DNA of 64,000 nt from Asticcacaulis currens (GTDB taxonomy: Bacteria; Pseudomonadota; Alphaproteobacteria; Caulobacterales; Caulobacteraceae): the NCBI RefSeq assembly GCF_028550395.1, contig NZ_JAQQKW010000001.1, positions 675,879 through 739,878 of the forward strand, written 5' to 3'. A program made the translations under genes and the position numbers. Under the pieces are notes generated by a model that saw only the letters and a list, made by a program, of their open reading frames with translations, did not search any database and was not told the DNA's origin. This document shows, in pieces, positions 1 through 7,875 of the stretch (positions are counted from its first letter, which is position 1; every line of letters starts with the position of its first letter).

Positions 1-709
1 CGACATAGGCGACGAGGTTGCCCTTGGCTTTCAGGTCTTCGATGAACTGGATCGGGCCGCGCTTGCCGTCCTCTTCCGGCGTGATGCCGGGCCGCGCGTT
101 TTTCAGCATGGCCAGATAGTGCAGGGGGATGTCCGGGCGTGACCAGGCGTCCGGCGCGGGCGACAGGTCGTCCGTATTGGTTTCGCCAGTGACCTTGAAC
201 ACGGTGACGGTGATCTTTTCTGCGACCTTGGGGCGCGAGGTGAACCATTCGGCCTCGGCCCACGACTGGATCACGTCCTTGGCGTTGGCGTTACCGGCCT
301 TGGCCAGTTCCGCCACGTCGTGGAAGAAGTCGAACATCAGAAGCGTCTTTTTCAGCGCTTCGGCGGCGATCTTGCCAACCACAGCATCGCTCAGAAGGTC
401 GATCAGCGGCTTGACGTTATAACCGCCAACCATGGTCCCCAGAAGCTCGGTCGCCTTTTCGCGGCTGATCAGCGCAACCGGGAAGTCGCCATGCGCCACC
501 GCCGACAGAAAGGAGGCCTTGACCTTGGCCGCATCATCAACGCCCGGCGGCACGCGATAGGTGATCAGGTCGAGTAGGAATTCCGCTTCGCCGGCGGGCG
601 GGCTCTTGATCAGTTCGATCACTTCGGCGGTTTGCTGTGCAGTCAGCGGCAGGGGCGGAATGCCAAGCGCGGCGCGCTCGGCCACATGGGCACGATAGGC
701 TTCAAGCAT
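1..709 (-). CDS. acnB: Aconitate hydratase B, N-terminal part (cut by window edge)
   Basis: Bifunctional aconitase B / 2-methylisocitrate dehydratase of the TCA and methylcitrate routes, cytoplasmic. The reverse strand reads from ATG at 709 through 236 codons without a stop and runs off the left edge. The first residues (MLEAYRAHVAERAALG, then a PPAGEAEFLLDL segment near residue 40) match the helical HEAT-like N-terminal domain typical of AcnB, and the region after about residue 165 (TDDLSPAPDAW) starts the swivel domain. The Fe-S cysteines lie outside the window. AcnB is not homologous over its length to AcnA, whose gene lies 1.2 kb away on the same strand. An SD-like AAAGGTGT precedes the start. 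Confidence 0.9.
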   Translation of the reverse strand, partial: MLEAYRAHVAERAALGIPPLPLTAQQTAEVIELIKSPPAGEAEFLLDLITYRVPPGVDDAAKVKASFLSAVAHGDFPVALISREKATELLGTMVGGYNVKPLIDLLSDAVVGKIAAEALKKTLLMFDFFHDVAELAKAGNANAKDVIQSWAEAEWFTSRPKVAEKITVTVFKVTGETNTDDLSPAPDAWSRPDIPLHYLAMLKNARPGITPEEDGKRGPIQFIEDLKAKGNLVAYV

Positions 710-836
710 CGGTACACCTTTAGAAAGGGTCTGGGGACGGACTTATGGAGTCCTTGGTTTGGCGCATATCGCAGGCGCGAAGCCTTGCATAGGCCGCAGG
801 GGTAAAATGGGCGTGAAACGGTGCAGAAATTTGCAT

Positions 837-858
837 GGGTGAAGTTTGTTTTTCACCC
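837..858 (-). terminator. Possible weak terminator hairpin after the DUF2239 gene
   Basis: GGGTGAA and TTCACCC form a 7-bp perfect stem with an 8-base loop, about 30 bases past the stop of the minus-strand DUF2239 gene. There is no uridine tract after the stem on the minus strand, so intrinsic termination is doubtful. It could be part of the acnB 5' leader instead. Confidence 0.35.
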
Positions 859-889
859 CTGAACGGCGCTTTTGGCCATGATGCGGGCC

Positions 890-1456
890 TCAGGTGCTGG
901 GCGGGTTGGCGTCGAGACAGGCCAGAACCTCCTGCCCAATATCGGCAGGCCAGACGCCAAGGCGCTGACGAAGCGCAGCACGATCCCCGGCAAACAGGGC
1001 GCGCGATGCCTCTTCAAAGCCTTCCCGATCGCCCGCCAAAGTGACCATGACGCGATAGGCGGCATTGACGCGCGCTCTTGGGTCCGGTCCACCTTTGCGC
1101 GCCGCGTCAATCAGCTTGCGCAAGGTCACTGACGCGCCCCCCGGCTGCTGCGCCAGCCACTCCCAATGGCGCGGCAAAAGCGTGACTTCGCGCGGCACGA
1201 CCCCCAGCTTTGGCCGTCCGCGTTTGGCGGTTTCAGGCGCGATTTTAGGGGCGGGGGCATAGCGCGCCTGAACGGCCGCCGCGTCGCCGCGCAGGTCGAG
1301 ATCGACCACCTGACCCGTGGCGCGATCAAAGACGAAAACAGGGGCGTCGGGTTGCGCCTCAATGGCCTTGTGGGCAGCCAGTGCGGCTTCGGCGGGCGGG
1401 CCAACAGACAGACGGCGGGCGGCCTGAAACACGGCATAGAGGGGTTCGGACGTCAT
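890..1456 (-). CDS. DUF2239 family protein
   Basis: 188-residue soluble protein of unknown function. The segment DRATGQVVDLDLRGD around residues 45-60, the RGRPKLGVVPREVTLLPRHWEWL-like central region (residues about 80-105, given in parts) and the helical C-terminal half match what is known of DUF2239. I chose ATG 1456 because homologues begin close to the ITAFD-like strand, and the longer frame to 1528 would overlap the SD and start of the divergent GIY-YIG gene. A GAGAG sequence lies upstream. The gene diverges from the GIY-YIG gene across a 70-base gap with a palindrome, which suggests shared regulation. Function unknown. Confidence 0.75.
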   Translation of the reverse strand: MTSEPLYAVFQAARRLSVGPPAEAALAAHKAIEAQPDAPVFVFDRATGQVVDLDLRGDAAAVQARYAPAPKIAPETAKRGRPKLGVVPREVTLLPRHWEWLAQQPGGASVTLRKLIDAARKGGPDPRARVNAAYRVMVTLAGDREGFEEASRALFAGDRAALRQRLGVWPADIGQEVLACLDANPPST

Positions 1457-1473
1457 CAGGCTCTCAGAATTTA

Positions 1474-1489
1474 TTTTACCCGGATAAAA
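1474..1489. promoter_or_regulatory. Palindromic operator-like site between divergent genes
   Basis: TTTTACCCGGATAAAA is symmetric at 14 of 16 positions around a CCGG core and sits in an AT-rich island in the 70-base gap between the divergent DUF2239 and GIY-YIG starts. Its position suits a repressor or activator site serving both genes. The binding protein is unknown. Confidence 0.5.
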
Positions 1490-1526
1490 ATATGCGCTAT
1501 CAGCCCCAATGTCAAAGGAGAAGATC

Positions 1527-1865
1527 ATGGACAGCCATGAAAAGAAGGCGGCGATCGCGGCCTACAAGGAACGCAAGGCGGTGAGCGGGGTCTATGCGGT
1601 GATCTGCAACGCCACGGGCGAGACGTGGGTGGGGGCCAGCCGCAATCTGGAGGCGCAGCAGAACGGCCTGTGGTTTGCGTTGCGACTGGGCAGCCATCGC
1701 CATGGCAGCCTGCAAGCTGCCTGGAACGCGCATGGTGAGACAGAGTTTCGCTATGAGGCGCTGGATCGCGTGCCGGAGGACTATTCCGACATGGCGCGCA
1801 AGGACGATCTGAAACGCCGCAAAGACCTGTGGCAGCAGCGGTTACAAGCTGAGGGGTTGCTATAA
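1527..1865 (+). CDS. GIY-YIG domain protein (small, single-domain)
   Basis: 112-residue protein of the GIY-YIG nuclease superfamily. The first motif is GVYAV at residues 21-25 and the second is WVGAS at 34-38, followed by R39 and an Asn at 46. The usual catalytic Glu further on may be one of the acidic residues around 71-77, but I cannot assign it. The start is fixed by AAGGAG at 1514-1519, eight bases before ATG 1527. Upstream in-frame codons are ignored because they lack an SD. Single-domain GIY-YIG proteins of this size are common in alphaproteobacteria and mostly uncharacterised, so nuclease activity is inferred from the fold only. Divergent from the DUF2239 gene. Confidence 0.8.
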   Translation: MDSHEKKAAIAAYKERKAVSGVYAVICNATGETWVGASRNLEAQQNGLWFALRLGSHRHGSLQAAWNAHGETEFRYEALDRVPEDYSDMARKDDLKRRKDLWQQRLQAEGLL

Positions 1866-1896
1866 AAAAGAGCCCCGCCGAGTGACGACGGGGCTC
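1862..1896 (-). terminator. Intrinsic terminator of acnA
   Basis: GAGCCCCG and CGGGGCTC form an 8-bp stem (1870-1877 with 1889-1896). Read on the minus strand the stem is followed by CTTTTTTATA, the expected uridine tract, 45 bases after the acnA stop. It also lies directly after the plus-strand GIY-YIG stop, but no T-run follows on that strand. Confidence 0.8.
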
Positions 1897-1940
1897 ATGA
1901 ATCGGGGGCGGGGGGTAACCCTTCGCCTGCTTTACCAGAC

Positions 1941-4619
1941 CTAGCCGCGGGCCAGATTGCGCAAAACGTAAGGCATTACGCCGCCGTTTTTGAAATATTC
2001 AAGCTCGGTCGGGGTGTCGATGCGGCAGCGCACGGGGAAGCGGGCCACCTTGCCGTCCGAGGCGCGGAACAGCTCAACGATCAGTTCCTGGCGCGGCTGT
2101 ACGTTTTCGAGGCCGCGTATGGTGACGATTTCTTCGCCGGTCAGGCCCAGCTTCTGCCAGCCGTCGATCTTGAACTGCAAGGGCAGGACGCCCATGCCGA
2201 CCAGGTTGGAGCGGTGGATGCGCTCGAACGACTCGGCGATGACGGCGCGCACGCCCTGAAGCTTGGTGCCCTTGGCCGCCCAGTCGCGCGACGAACCTGT
2301 ACCATATTCCTTACCCGCGAAGATGACCATGCTGCGGCCTTCGGCCTTGTAGCGCATGGCGGCATCGTAGATGGCCATGACGTCACCCGACGGGAAGTGT
2401 TTGGTGACCCCGCCTTCGATGTCCGGCGTGATCTTGTTGCGGATGCGGATATTGGCGAAGGTGCCGCGCATCATGACTTCGTGGTGGCCGCGACGCGCGC
2501 CGTAGGAGTTGAACTCCGACACCGGCACGTCGTGGTTGGTCAGCCACTGACCGGCGGGCGAGGTCTTCTTGATCGAACCAGCCGGCGAAATGTGGTCGGT
2601 GGTGATCGAGTCGCCGAAGATGCCGAGCACGCGCGCTTCGACAACGTCGGTGACCTTTTCCGGCGTCATGCTCATGCCCTCGAAATAGGGCGGGTTGGCG
2701 ACGTAGGTCGAGGTGGCATCCCACTGATAGGTCTGACCGCCCGACACGGAGATGGCCTGCCAGTGTTCATCGCCCTTGAAGACGTCGGCATAGCGGGCGC
2801 TGAACTTGTCGTGGGTGACGTTGGCGCGCTGAATCTCGGCGATCTCGGCATTGGTAGGCCAGATGTCCTTGAGATAGACCGGCTCGCCGTTGCTGCCGGT
2901 GCCGAGCGGATCGGTCGTCAGATTGACGTTGAGCGATCCGGCCAGCGCGTAAGCTACAACCAGCGGCGGCGAGGCCAGATAGTTGGCACGCACGTCGGGG
3001 TTCACACGGCCTTCGAAGTTGCGGTTGCCCGACAGGACCGAGCAGGCGACGAGATCGGCTTCGTTGACGGCCGCCGAAATGGCTTCGGGAAGCGGGCCGG
3101 AATTGCCGATGCAGGTGGTGCAGCCATAGCCGGTCAGGTTGAAGCCCAGGGCATCGAGATCGGCGGTCAGGCCCGCGGCATTGAGGTAATCCGTGACGAC
3201 CTGAGAACCGGGGGCCAGCGAAGTCTTGACCCACGGTTTGACGCTGAGGCCCAGCGCCTTGGCCTTGCGCGCCACCAGACCGGCGGCGATCAGCACCGAC
3301 GGGTTGGAGGTGTTGGTGCACGAGGTGATGGCGGCAATGACCACATCGCCGTGCTTGACGCTGTAGTCGGTGCCGGCGACGGCGGCGGAGCGGGTTTCGT
3401 CGCCCGCCTTGTTGAATTCACCGCTCAGGGCCTTGGCAAATTCCGATGCCGCGTCGGTCAGCAGCACGCGGTCCTGCGGACGCTTGGGACCGGCCAGAGA
3501 CGGCAGCACGCCACCAAGGTCAAGCTCCAGCGTATCTGTAAAGACCGGATCGTTTTCCGGATCGAGCCACAGGCCTTGTTGTTTGGCATAGGCTTCGACC
3601 AGAGCGACGCGGGCGGGCTCACGGTTGGTGGCCTTCAGATAGTCGATGGTCGCCTGCGACACCGGGAAGAAGCCGCAGGTGGCGCCATATTCCGGAGCCA
3701 TATTGGCAATGGTCGCCTGGTCTTCGAGCGACAGGGTGGTCAGGCCCTCGCCGAAATATTCGACGAACTTACCCACGACGCCCTTTTTGCGCAGCATCTG
3801 GGTGATGGTCAGGACGAGGTCGGTGGCAGTGGCCCCTTCCGGCAGCCTGCCGGTCAGCTTGAAGCCGATAACTTCGGGGATCAGCATGGGGATGGGCTGG
3901 CCCAGCATGGCGGCTTCGGCCTCGATGCCGCCGACGCCCCAACCGAGCACACTCAGGCCGTTGACCATGGTGGTGTGTGAATCGGTGCCGACCACCGTGT
4001 CCGGATAGGCGACGTCGCCGCCTGCGGCGACGCTGGTCCACACAGTCTGGGCCAGGTATTCCAGATTGACCTGATGGCAGATGCCGGTGCCCGGCGGCAC
4101 TACGCGAAAATTGTTAAAGGCCGACGAGCCCCAGCGCAGGAAGTTATAGCGCTCCATATTGCGCTCATATTCGCGGTCCACATTCTTTTTGGCCGCATCC
4201 GCCGTGCCGAAATAATCGACCATGACCGAATGGTCGATGACTAGGTCCACCGGGTTGAGCGGATTGATCTTGGCCGGATCGGCCCCCAGCTTGACCATGG
4301 CGTCGCGCATGGCCGCCAGATCCACGACGGCGGGAACGCCGGTGAAGTCCTGCATCAGGACGCGCGCCGGGCGGAAGGCGATTTCGTGTTCGACCGAGCC
4401 CTTGTTGTCGATCCAGTTGGACAGCGCCTGGATGTCGGCCTTGGTCACCGACACGCCGTCTTCGTTTCGCAGCAGGTTTTCCAGCAACACCTTCAGCGAA
4501 GCCGGCAGCCGAGAGATGTTGGGCAGGCCGTTGGCTTCGGCGGCCTTCAGGTCAAAATAGGTGTAGGTGTGCTCGCCGACGGTGAGTTCGGCCTTAGAAA
4601 TAAAGCTGTCGAGGGACAT
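1941..4619 (-). CDS. acnA: Aconitate hydratase A
   Basis: Cytoplasmic [4Fe-4S] enzyme that interconverts citrate and isocitrate in the TCA cycle. 892 residues, the normal size for AcnA/IRP-type aconitase. Cluster ligands are visible as Cys434 in SCTNTSNP and Cys500/Cys503 in GCTTCIGNSG, and the C-terminal swivel domain carries GSSRDWAAKG. ATG 4619 is chosen because MSLDSFISKAELTVG matches the family N-terminus and GGAAGGAAAAG precedes it. The open frame to 4760 has no homology. It ends in a terminator at 1862-1896. Presence of both AcnA and AcnB suggests separate growth-phase or oxidative-stress roles, as known in enterobacteria; that division of labour is inference here. Confidence 0.97.
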   Translation of the reverse strand: MSLDSFISKAELTVGEHTYTYFDLKAAEANGLPNISRLPASLKVLLENLLRNEDGVSVTKADIQALSNWIDNKGSVEHEIAFRPARVLMQDFTGVPAVVDLAAMRDAMVKLGADPAKINPLNPVDLVIDHSVMVDYFGTADAAKKNVDREYERNMERYNFLRWGSSAFNNFRVVPPGTGICHQVNLEYLAQTVWTSVAAGGDVAYPDTVVGTDSHTTMVNGLSVLGWGVGGIEAEAAMLGQPIPMLIPEVIGFKLTGRLPEGATATDLVLTITQMLRKKGVVGKFVEYFGEGLTTLSLEDQATIANMAPEYGATCGFFPVSQATIDYLKATNREPARVALVEAYAKQQGLWLDPENDPVFTDTLELDLGGVLPSLAGPKRPQDRVLLTDAASEFAKALSGEFNKAGDETRSAAVAGTDYSVKHGDVVIAAITSCTNTSNPSVLIAAGLVARKAKALGLSVKPWVKTSLAPGSQVVTDYLNAAGLTADLDALGFNLTGYGCTTCIGNSGPLPEAISAAVNEADLVACSVLSGNRNFEGRVNPDVRANYLASPPLVVAYALAGSLNVNLTTDPLGTGSNGEPVYLKDIWPTNAEIAEIQRANVTHDKFSARYADVFKGDEHWQAISVSGGQTYQWDATSTYVANPPYFEGMSMTPEKVTDVVEARVLGIFGDSITTDHISPAGSIKKTSPAGQWLTNHDVPVSEFNSYGARRGHHEVMMRGTFANIRIRNKITPDIEGGVTKHFPSGDVMAIYDAAMRYKAEGRSMVIFAGKEYGTGSSRDWAAKGTKLQGVRAVIAESFERIHRSNLVGMGVLPLQFKIDGWQKLGLTGEEIVTIRGLENVQPRQELIVELFRASDGKVARFPVRCRIDTPTELEYFKNGGVMPYVLRNLARG

Positions 4620-4839
4620 GGTCGCTTTTCCTTCCGACCGCGTAAGGGTGGGAACATCGCGGCCCCCAATGGGCCTGAAACCGGCGTCGCGCGTTCCGCC
4701 CTGACGGACGCACAGGGTCCTGTCCGGGGTCGCACGGTTACCGGCCGATGGCGCGGTCAATTGCCTTCTAAACCGCTTCCGGCTACTCGTCTATGAAGAA
4801 GCCCCAGCCGTGGGGAATTTGTTCGGAAGTTTTCGCCTG

Positions 4840-5469
4840 ATGGCCCTCTCTCTTGTGGTGGACGCGCTGAGCCTGAAAAAAGGCTACCGCCATCTGATCA
4901 ATGACTTGTCGTTTTTTGTCGCTCCGGGTGAGTGCGTCGCCCTCACCGGGGCCAATGGGGTGGGCAAGACGACGCTGCTGCGCACACTGGCCGGATTTAT
5001 CCGCCCCGACGGCGGCCGCGCGCGCTATGTGGACGGCGTTGATCCGGAAGAGTCAGTGGCGGCGCAGGCGCATTATCTCGGTCACGCCGAAGCCCTGTCG
5101 CCCGGGCGTCTGGCCGGGGCGGAACTGGACTTTCAGCGCGCCTTTCTGGGGGGCACGGCGGCGGGACAGGCCGAGGCGATCCGGCGGCTGAACCTGTCGC
5201 CTCTGCTGGAGCTGGAAACACGGATGCTGTCGGCGGGGCAGAAGCGGCGACTGTCCTGCGCGCGGCTGATCATGGCCAGGCGGCCCGTCTGGCTGCTTGA
5301 TGAGCCCATGTCGCCGCTCGACACCGAACACCGGGCGAAGCTGGCCGAACTGATGCAGTCGCATCTGAGCGAGGGGGGGCTGATTGTCTGCGCCGTGCAT
5401 GATCCGCTGCCGTTTGAGGTGCGGGAACTGCGCCTGATGGCACCGGCGATGGAGACGGTCTATGGGTGA
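4840..5469 (+). CDS. ccmA: Haem exporter ATPase CcmA (cytochrome c maturation)
   Basis: ATP-binding subunit of the CcmAB complex, which drives release of haem-loaded CcmE during System I cytochrome c maturation at the cytoplasmic membrane. 209 residues. Walker A is GANGVGKTT at 37-45, the signature is LSAGQKRR near 131, and Walker B ends in LLDEP. ATG 4840 begins MALSLVVDAL and has GGAAG about 12 bases upstream; the GTG at 4810 has no support. First gene of ccmABCDG, all on the plus strand. Unusually, ccmB does not follow directly but after a 147-base spacer filled by a palindromic repeat. acnA is divergent upstream. Confidence 0.95.
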   Translation: MALSLVVDALSLKKGYRHLINDLSFFVAPGECVALTGANGVGKTTLLRTLAGFIRPDGGRARYVDGVDPEESVAAQAHYLGHAEALSPGRLAGAELDFQRAFLGGTAAGQAEAIRRLNLSPLLELETRMLSAGQKRRLSCARLIMARRPVWLLDEPMSPLDTEHRAKLAELMQSHLSEGGLIVCAVHDPLPFEVRELRLMAPAMETVYG

Positions 5470-5480
5470 GTATGTTATCT

Positions 5481-5610
5481 CTCCTCCCTTGCAAGCCTTT
5501 GGGCGCAGCGGGGGAGGTGGCACAGCTTGTCTGCGCCGGAGGGGGCATTCGATCGGTGACGCCCTCTCCATCCCTTCGGGGTCTCCCTCCCCCGCTACGC
5601 AGGGGAGGAG
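5481..5610. repeat. Palindromic intergenic element between ccmA and ccmB
   Basis: A 130-base cruciform-type element. The outer arms are CTCCTCCC (5481-5488) against GGGGAGGAG (5602-5610), and the next arms are GCAGCGGGGGAGG (5505-5517) against CCTCCCCCGC (5586-5595). It fills the spacer between two genes that are normally adjacent and ends six bases before the ccmB ATG, so its right arm may supply the GGGGAGGAG that serves as ccmB SD. It resembles the G/C-rich elements at 25861 and 27730. Confidence 0.75.
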
Positions 5611-5616
5611 AAACAG

Positions 5617-6288
5617 ATGACGCCCTCTTCTTCCCTTGCCCTGTTGAGGCGCGATCTGGGTCTGTCTCTGGCGCGCGGCGGTGGGCCGGTGCTGGCCGCC
5701 GGATTCTTTCTGACCCTGATGGCCATGGTGCCGCTCAGCCTCGGCCCGGAGGCGCAAACCTTGTCGAAGATCGCGCCCGGCCTGACCTGGCTGTGTCTGG
5801 CGCTGGCCTCGCTTCTGTCGCTGGAACGGCTGTTTGAGCGCGATTACGAAGACGGGGTGTTCGACCTGTTGCGCACCGGGCCGCTGGCGCTCGAATGGGT
5901 GGCCTTTCTCAAATGTCTGGCGCAATGGCTCGGCACAGGTCTGATCCTGTCACTGATGACGCCGGTGGTGATGATCCTGCTGGGTGCGCCCGTGGGCGTG
6001 GCCGGTTGGGCGCTGGTGGCGGCCCTGATCGGTTCGTTCAGCTTTGCCCTGATCGGTGGGGCAGGGGCGTCTCTCACTCTGGGGTCGCGTAAAGGCGGTG
6101 TGCTGATCGCCCTGCTGGTCCTGCCCTTCTATGTGCCGCCGGTTATTTTCGGCGCGGGCCTGATGCAGGCCTTCGTGACCGGCGCACCCGTGTCCCAGGC
6201 GCTCAGCCTACTCTGCGCCTACGGCCTGTTTGCGCTGGCGCTGGGCCCCATCGCCATGGGCGCGGCGCTACGCAGTGCGTTAAATTGA
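5617..6288 (+). CDS. ccmB: Haem exporter permease CcmB
   Basis: Integral membrane partner of CcmA in cytochrome c maturation. 223 residues with about six hydrophobic segments, starting SLALLRRDLGLSLARGGG, which is the cytoplasmic N-terminus characteristic of CcmB, followed by a helix from about 26 to 45. ERLFERDYEDGVFDLL around residues 70-85 is the conserved cytoplasmic loop. The ATG follows GGGGAGGAG, which here belongs to the preceding palindromic repeat, so translation of ccmB may depend on that element. ccmC follows after 42 bases. Confidence 0.93.
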   Translation: MTPSSSLALLRRDLGLSLARGGGPVLAAGFFLTLMAMVPLSLGPEAQTLSKIAPGLTWLCLALASLLSLERLFERDYEDGVFDLLRTGPLALEWVAFLKCLAQWLGTGLILSLMTPVVMILLGAPVGVAGWALVAALIGSFSFALIGGAGASLTLGSRKGGVLIALLVLPFYVPPVIFGAGLMQAFVTGAPVSQALSLLCAYGLFALALGPIAMGAALRSALN

Positions 6289-6330
6289 CAGACTTGTCGC
6301 TCTACGTGAAACCGCCTATGTGAGACACTC

Positions 6331-7065
6331 ATGATCATCAGCTGGCTGGCCAATCCGGAACGTTTCTCGAAGGTGTTTGCGCCCGTGCGCCCGTGGGTGG
6401 CGGGGCTTAGCCTCGTCCTGTTTGTGTGGGGGCTTTATCTCTGCTTCGTCTCGCCCGAAGACTATCAGCAGGGCGACACGGTGCGCATCATGTATATCCA
6501 CGTCCCGGCGGCGTGGATGGCGCTGTTTACCTATCTTGTGATGGGCGTAGCGAGCTTCTTCGGTCTGATCTTCCGTCACGCTCTGGCCGATGCCGCCGCC
6601 AAGGCCGCTGCCCCCATCGGTGCGGTGTTTACCGCACTGGCCCTGATCACCGGCTCCTTGTGGGGCAAGCCCATGTGGGGCACCTGGTGGGAATGGGACG
6701 GGCGCATGACCTCGGTTCTGGTGCTGTTCCTTTTCTATATCGGCTATATCGCCTTGCACGCCTCGATCGAGGATGAACAGCGGGCGGCCAGATCGACGGC
6801 CATTCTGGCCCTGATCGGCCTGATCAACCTGCCCATCATCAAGTTTTCAGTCGATTGGTGGAACACCCTGCATCAGGGGGCCTCGGTCTTCCGGCCGGGC
6901 GGCCCCACCGTCGCCCCGGCCATGCTGTGGCCGCTGCTGATGATGGCGCTGGCCTATAAGGCGCTGTTCGTGTGGTTGTGGCTGATCCGCATCGACACGG
7001 AAATCCTGAGCCGCAAATATAACGGCCTGCGGGCGCGTCTCGGCTTCCGTGAAGGAGGGGCCTGA
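6331..7065 (+). CDS. ccmC: Haem handling protein CcmC
   Basis: Inner-membrane protein that presents haem to the chaperone CcmE. 244 residues, six transmembrane segments. The tryptophan-rich periplasmic motif is WGTWWEWD at 116-123, and the two haem-ligand histidines are in IHVPAAW (His57) and NTLHQG (about 178). The length and order are those of the family. Its TGA overlaps the ccmD ATG (TGATG), indicating translational coupling within the ccm operon. ccmE, F and H are not in the window. Confidence 0.96.
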   Translation: MIISWLANPERFSKVFAPVRPWVAGLSLVLFVWGLYLCFVSPEDYQQGDTVRIMYIHVPAAWMALFTYLVMGVASFFGLIFRHALADAAAKAAAPIGAVFTALALITGSLWGKPMWGTWWEWDGRMTSVLVLFLFYIGYIALHASIEDEQRAARSTAILALIGLINLPIIKFSVDWWNTLHQGASVFRPGGPTVAPAMLWPLLMMALAYKALFVWLWLIRIDTEILSRKYNGLRARLGFREGGA

Positions 7066-7241
7066 TGGATCTGAATATGGGCAAATATGCCTTTTTCGTC
7101 TGGGGCAGCTACGGCGTGACGGCGCTGGCCCTGCTCAGCCTGACCGTGTTGAGCGTGCGCGCGCATCGTGAACGCGCGAGGAAGCTCAGAGCGTTGCAGG
7201 AGACCTTGGCTGCCGAAAAGGCCCAGAAGGTGGACGCATGA
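7065..7241 (+). CDS. ccmD: Small membrane protein CcmD
   Basis: 58-residue protein, one transmembrane helix (about residues 8-33, starting YAFFVWGSYGVTALALL) and a basic cytoplasmic tail RAHRERARKL. Size, position after ccmC and the FVWGSYG motif identify CcmD, which helps release holo-CcmE from the CcmABC complex. It overlaps ccmC by one base and the next gene by four (ATGA), so the three are translated in series. Confidence 0.92.
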   Translation: MDLNMGKYAFFVWGSYGVTALALLSLTVLSVRAHRERARKLRALQETLAAEKAQKVDA

Positions 7242-7777
7242 AGCGCCTTCTGCTGGCCGCGCCTCTGGTCCTGCTGGTGGGGCTTCTCGCCGTGCTCGGC
7301 TGGTACAATTTCCATAAAAAAACCGACTACGCCCCGGCGGAACTGGTCGGCAAGCCGCTGCCGGCGCGCCAACTAACCGATCTTTACGACGGGTCTCTGG
7401 TCTCTTTGCCGGCGATCGCGCGCGCGTCGGGGAAGCCGGTACTGGTCAATGTCTTCGCCTCATGGTGTACGCCGTGTCTGGCCGAGCATCCCTATCTGAT
7501 GGATCTGAAGGCCAAGGGCGTCATCATTATTGGCATCGATCATAAGGACACGCCGATCAACGGGCTGAGCTTTATCGAAAAGCACGGCAACCCCTACGCG
7601 CGCATACTGTCCGACGAAGACGGGCAGATGGGGCTTGATCTGGGGATTTCAGGCGTGCCGGAGACCTTTATTGTCGGCGCGAACGGCGTGGTTATTGACA
7701 AGATTACCGGCCCCATCGTGCCGGAAACCGTGCCTGCGGTGCATAAGTCTGTCAGCGAAGGGACCAAGCTGCCTTAA
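7238..7777 (+). CDS. ccmG: Thiol:disulfide interchange protein CcmG/DsbE
   Basis: Periplasmic thioredoxin-like reductase that keeps apocytochrome c haem-binding cysteines reduced for ligation. 179 residues. Membrane anchor at 4-22, thioredoxin fold after it, active site WCTPC at 76-80, and the cis-proline SGVPETF near 147. The start overlaps the ccmD stop by four bases. Last gene of the ccm operon in this window. A TATACC-type palindrome directly follows its stop. Confidence 0.94.
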   Translation: MKRLLLAAPLVLLVGLLAVLGWYNFHKKTDYAPAELVGKPLPARQLTDLYDGSLVSLPAIARASGKPVLVNVFASWCTPCLAEHPYLMDLKAKGVIIIGIDHKDTPINGLSFIEKHGNPYARILSDEDGQMGLDLGISGVPETFIVGANGVVIDKITGPIVPETVPAVHKSVSEGTKLP

Positions 7778-7778
7778 A

Positions 7779-7811
7779 CTATACCTCCCCGGCTATGCCG
7801 GAGAGGGGGAC
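7779..7811. repeat. TATACCTCC-type intergenic palindrome, copy 1
   Basis: TATACCTCCCCGGC followed by GCCGGAGAGG forms a short hairpin two bases after the ccmG stop. It shares TATACCTCC with the copies at 38849, 45442 and 47957. It could also help terminate the ccm transcript, but no T-run follows. Confidence 0.6.
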
Positions 7812-7875
7812 CGCATGAGACTGCCCCAAGGCAGGCGAGATGTATCTTACCATCACCGGCGCGGTATAGGCAGGC

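Noticed and set aside
2214..3980. 588-codon open frame antisense to acnA
   Set aside because: Composition-driven shadow of a high-GC gene; no family motif, no SD, and AcnA on the other strand is certain.
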